Below are positions 62,758-64,000 of a stretch of 64,000 bases of DNA, piece by piece. A model generated the notes under the pieces. That model was not told the origin of the DNA, did no database searches, and saw only the letters and a list, made by a program, of their open reading frames with translations. This DNA comes from Physcousia sp015060555 (GTDB taxonomy: Bacteria > Bacteroidota > Bacteroidia > Bacteroidales > Bacteroidaceae): positions 18,656 to 82,655 of the forward strand of contig SUYG01000028.1 in assembly GCA_015060555.1 (NCBI GenBank), in the 5' to 3' direction. Each line of letters starts with the position of its first letter. Within the stretch, counting starts at the first letter, position 1. The position numbers were made by a program, and so were the translations under genes.

Positions 62758-63655
62758 GATAGCCGAAGTAGCGCCCTACATCAACTGGCTGTACTTCTTC
62801 CACGCGTGGAACTTCCCTGCGCGCTTTGCGGCCATTGCCAACATCCATGGCTGCGACAGCTGCCGCGCCAGCTGGCTGGCCAGTTTCCCAGAAGAAGAAC
62901 GGGCGAAGGCTGCCGAGGCGATGCAGCTGCACAAGGAGGCGATGCGGATGCTTGCAGCACTCGATGCTCAAGGCTACAAGACACACGTCCGCTTCGGACT
63001 CTTCGAATGTAATAGCGACGGCGAGGATGTGATGATTCATCATTCGTCATCCGACACTCGTCATTCATCATTATCCTTTCTTCGCCAGCAGCAGCCCCCG
63101 TTCCTCTGCCTCGCCGACTTCATCCGCCCCGTCAACGCCGAGGGTCTCCGAGACAAGATCGGAGTGTTTGCAGCCTGCGCCGACGAGGCCATCGAGCAGC
63201 TGTATGCAGAAGGCACTGCCGAGGCTGATGCCTACAAGCATCTGCTGTGCCAGACCCTCGCCGACCGCCTCGCGGAAGCCGCTATTGAACGGGCGCACGA
63301 AGCCATCCGCAAATTCTACTGGGGCTATGCACCCGATGAGCAGCTTTCCATCGCCGACCTCCACGCCGAACGCTTCCAAGGCATCCGTCCTGCTGTGGGT
63401 TACCCCAGCCTGCCCGACCAAAGCCTCAACTTCGATCTCAACCAGCTCATCGACTTTTCGGCCATCGGCATCCGACTGACAGAGCACGGTGCCATGCAGC
63501 CCCATGCCAGCGTCAGCGGTCTGATGATCAGCCACCCGGAAGCCCGCTATTTCAACATCGGAAAGATTGGCGAGGACCAGTTCCTCGACTACGCCCAACG
63601 CAAAGGGCGCAGCCCCGAAGAGATGCGCCCTTTCCTCCTTCGAAACCTGCAATAG
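62729..63655 (+). CDS. Stand-alone vitamin B12-dependent methionine synthase activation domain protein
   Basis: 308 residues from ATG 62729, which overlaps the end of pyrC. The C-terminal part has RPAVGYPSLPD (from residue 220), then IGIRLTEHGAMQPHASVSG, SHPEARYFNIGKIGEDQ and DYAQRKG. These are the AdoMet-binding and core motifs of the reactivation domain of MetH, which restores oxidised cobalamin with AdoMet and a flavodoxin-type electron donor. Methionine synthase catalytic and cobalamin-binding modules are absent, so this is a split MetH whose other modules are elsewhere. Residues about 101-119 (VMIHHSSSDTRHSSLSF) are encoded by a heptamer-like insertion at 63028-63085. Cytoplasmic. The longer frame from 62636 is only pyrC overlap. 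Confidence 0.85.
   Translation: MHKPSTLHYKIAEVAPYINWLYFFHAWNFPARFAAIANIHGCDSCRASWLASFPEEERAKAAEAMQLHKEAMRMLAALDAQGYKTHVRFGLFECNSDGEDVMIHHSSSDTRHSSLSFLRQQQPPFLCLADFIRPVNAEGLRDKIGVFAACADEAIEQLYAEGTAEADAYKHLLCQTLADRLAEAAIERAHEAIRKFYWGYAPDEQLSIADLHAERFQGIRPAVGYPSLPDQSLNFDLNQLIDFSAIGIRLTEHGAMQPHASVSGLMISHPEARYFNIGKIGEDQFLDYAQRKGRSPEEMRPFLLRNLQ
63028..63085 (+). repeat. Heptamer-like insertion inside the metH-activation gene
   Basis: Imperfect TCATTCG/TCATTCA units encode HHSSSDTRHSSL, similar to the HSSFVTRHSS segment of Mfd. The plus strand is the open orientation. Confidence 0.75.
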
Positions 63656-64000
63656 TTCTAGACGTTTATAAACCACAGATTTCACAGATTACACGGATTC
63701 GTGGCCACTTGAATTCATGAATTGAAGTATGTCATTTCACAGATTCTGGGCAATAGTTTTTCATCATGAAACGTAACGCCAAGGAATCCGTGTAATACAA
63801 ATAAAATTACTTAACTTTCGGAAGTTGTTTCTAAACCACAGATTACACGGATTACACGCATTATCTTTTTCACATTAATTACCATCAATTTCACCCATTA
63901 ATGACCATTAATTCTTTCTAACATCGCGCTCGGCACCCGCGTAGCGTGCCGCCCTAATCTGTGAAATATGTATTTCAATTAATGAATACAAGTGCTTACG
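63656..64000. repeat. Dispersed repeats at the right edge; no gene seen
   Basis: AAACCACAGATT(TC/A)ACA-type words occur at 63669 and 63833, with inverted AATCCGTGTAAT near 63786 and CTGTGAAAT near 63958. AATTACCATCAATTTC and AATGACCATTAATTC words follow. A 21-base hairpin CGGCAC-CCGCGTAGC-GTGCCG lies at 63931-63951. No ORF with plausible coding content was found. Confidence 0.7.
63931..63951. repeat. Hairpin with CCGCGTAGC core
   Basis: Stem CGGCAC/GTGCCG around CCGCGTAGC. The same core is flanked by a different stem (AAAAC/GTTTT) at 53614-53632 and 55456-55478. Confidence 0.75.

Overview
The window looks like chromosomal DNA of a Bacteroidales bacterium, most likely Prevotella-like. Supporting signs are DUF3575/DUF5119/fimbrillin gene order, three FimA-like lipoprotein fimbrillins, giant YGGG-repeat surface proteins, TAnnTTTG-type -7 boxes around 59.24-59.35 kb, and the abundance of short tandem repeats with 7-base period between genes. 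No rRNA, tRNA, CRISPR array or prophage was seen.

Layout. (1) 0-10 kb is a fimbrial locus: the 3' part of an OmpA-like/DUF3575 protein, a DUF5119 lipoprotein, and three tandem fimbrillins, each followed by a hairpin. (2) 10-11.3 kb holds a repeat-rich control-like region with two arrays of 22-bp period, then an overlapping gene pair: a GHKL ATPase and a STAS-like DUF4325 protein. (3) 11.5-14.4 kb encodes two more fimbrillin-like lipoproteins, possible tip or adaptor subunits. (4) 14.5-53.6 kb is dominated by two giant repeat proteins of 4180 and 8365 residues, separated by a REP-associated tyrosine transposase (RAYT) gene that carries its own REP-like hairpins. (5) 53.8-63.7 kb is housekeeping: a small basic protein, a stand-alone AICAR transformylase, mfd, and then sdaA, a polyprenol-phosphate mannosyltransferase, pyrC and a stand-alone MetH reactivation domain, all on the plus strand. 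The last 345 bases are dispersed repeats.

The genes of 0-53.6 kb share a theme, building the cell surface. Fimbrillins and tip-like lipoproteins should be exported by Sec and lipoprotein sorting, while the 4180-residue protein ends in a segment resembling a type IX sorting tail. The ATPase-STAS pair is the only regulator-like element in the cluster.

The most unusual signal is the behaviour of the 7-base repeats (GAATGAA, GAAAAGT, AAATGAT, CAGCCCT and variants). Because 7 is coprime to 3, a tract reads the same cyclic heptapeptide in all three frames. The GAATGAA and GAAAAGT strands carry TGA in every frame and form the stop codons of at least four genes here. The opposite strand is open in every frame, is hydrophobic or Ser/His-rich, and lies inside coding genes (mfd, metH-activation, a lipoprotein leader, the 4180-residue protein leader); a CAGCCCT tract does the same in pyrC. 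Longer repeats have also entered mfd, the RAYT gene and the 11.5-kb lipoprotein in frame. The window thus seems to show a protein-invading and signal-peptide-forming repeat system. All functional statements come from reading the sequence and from recalled family knowledge; no database search was done.
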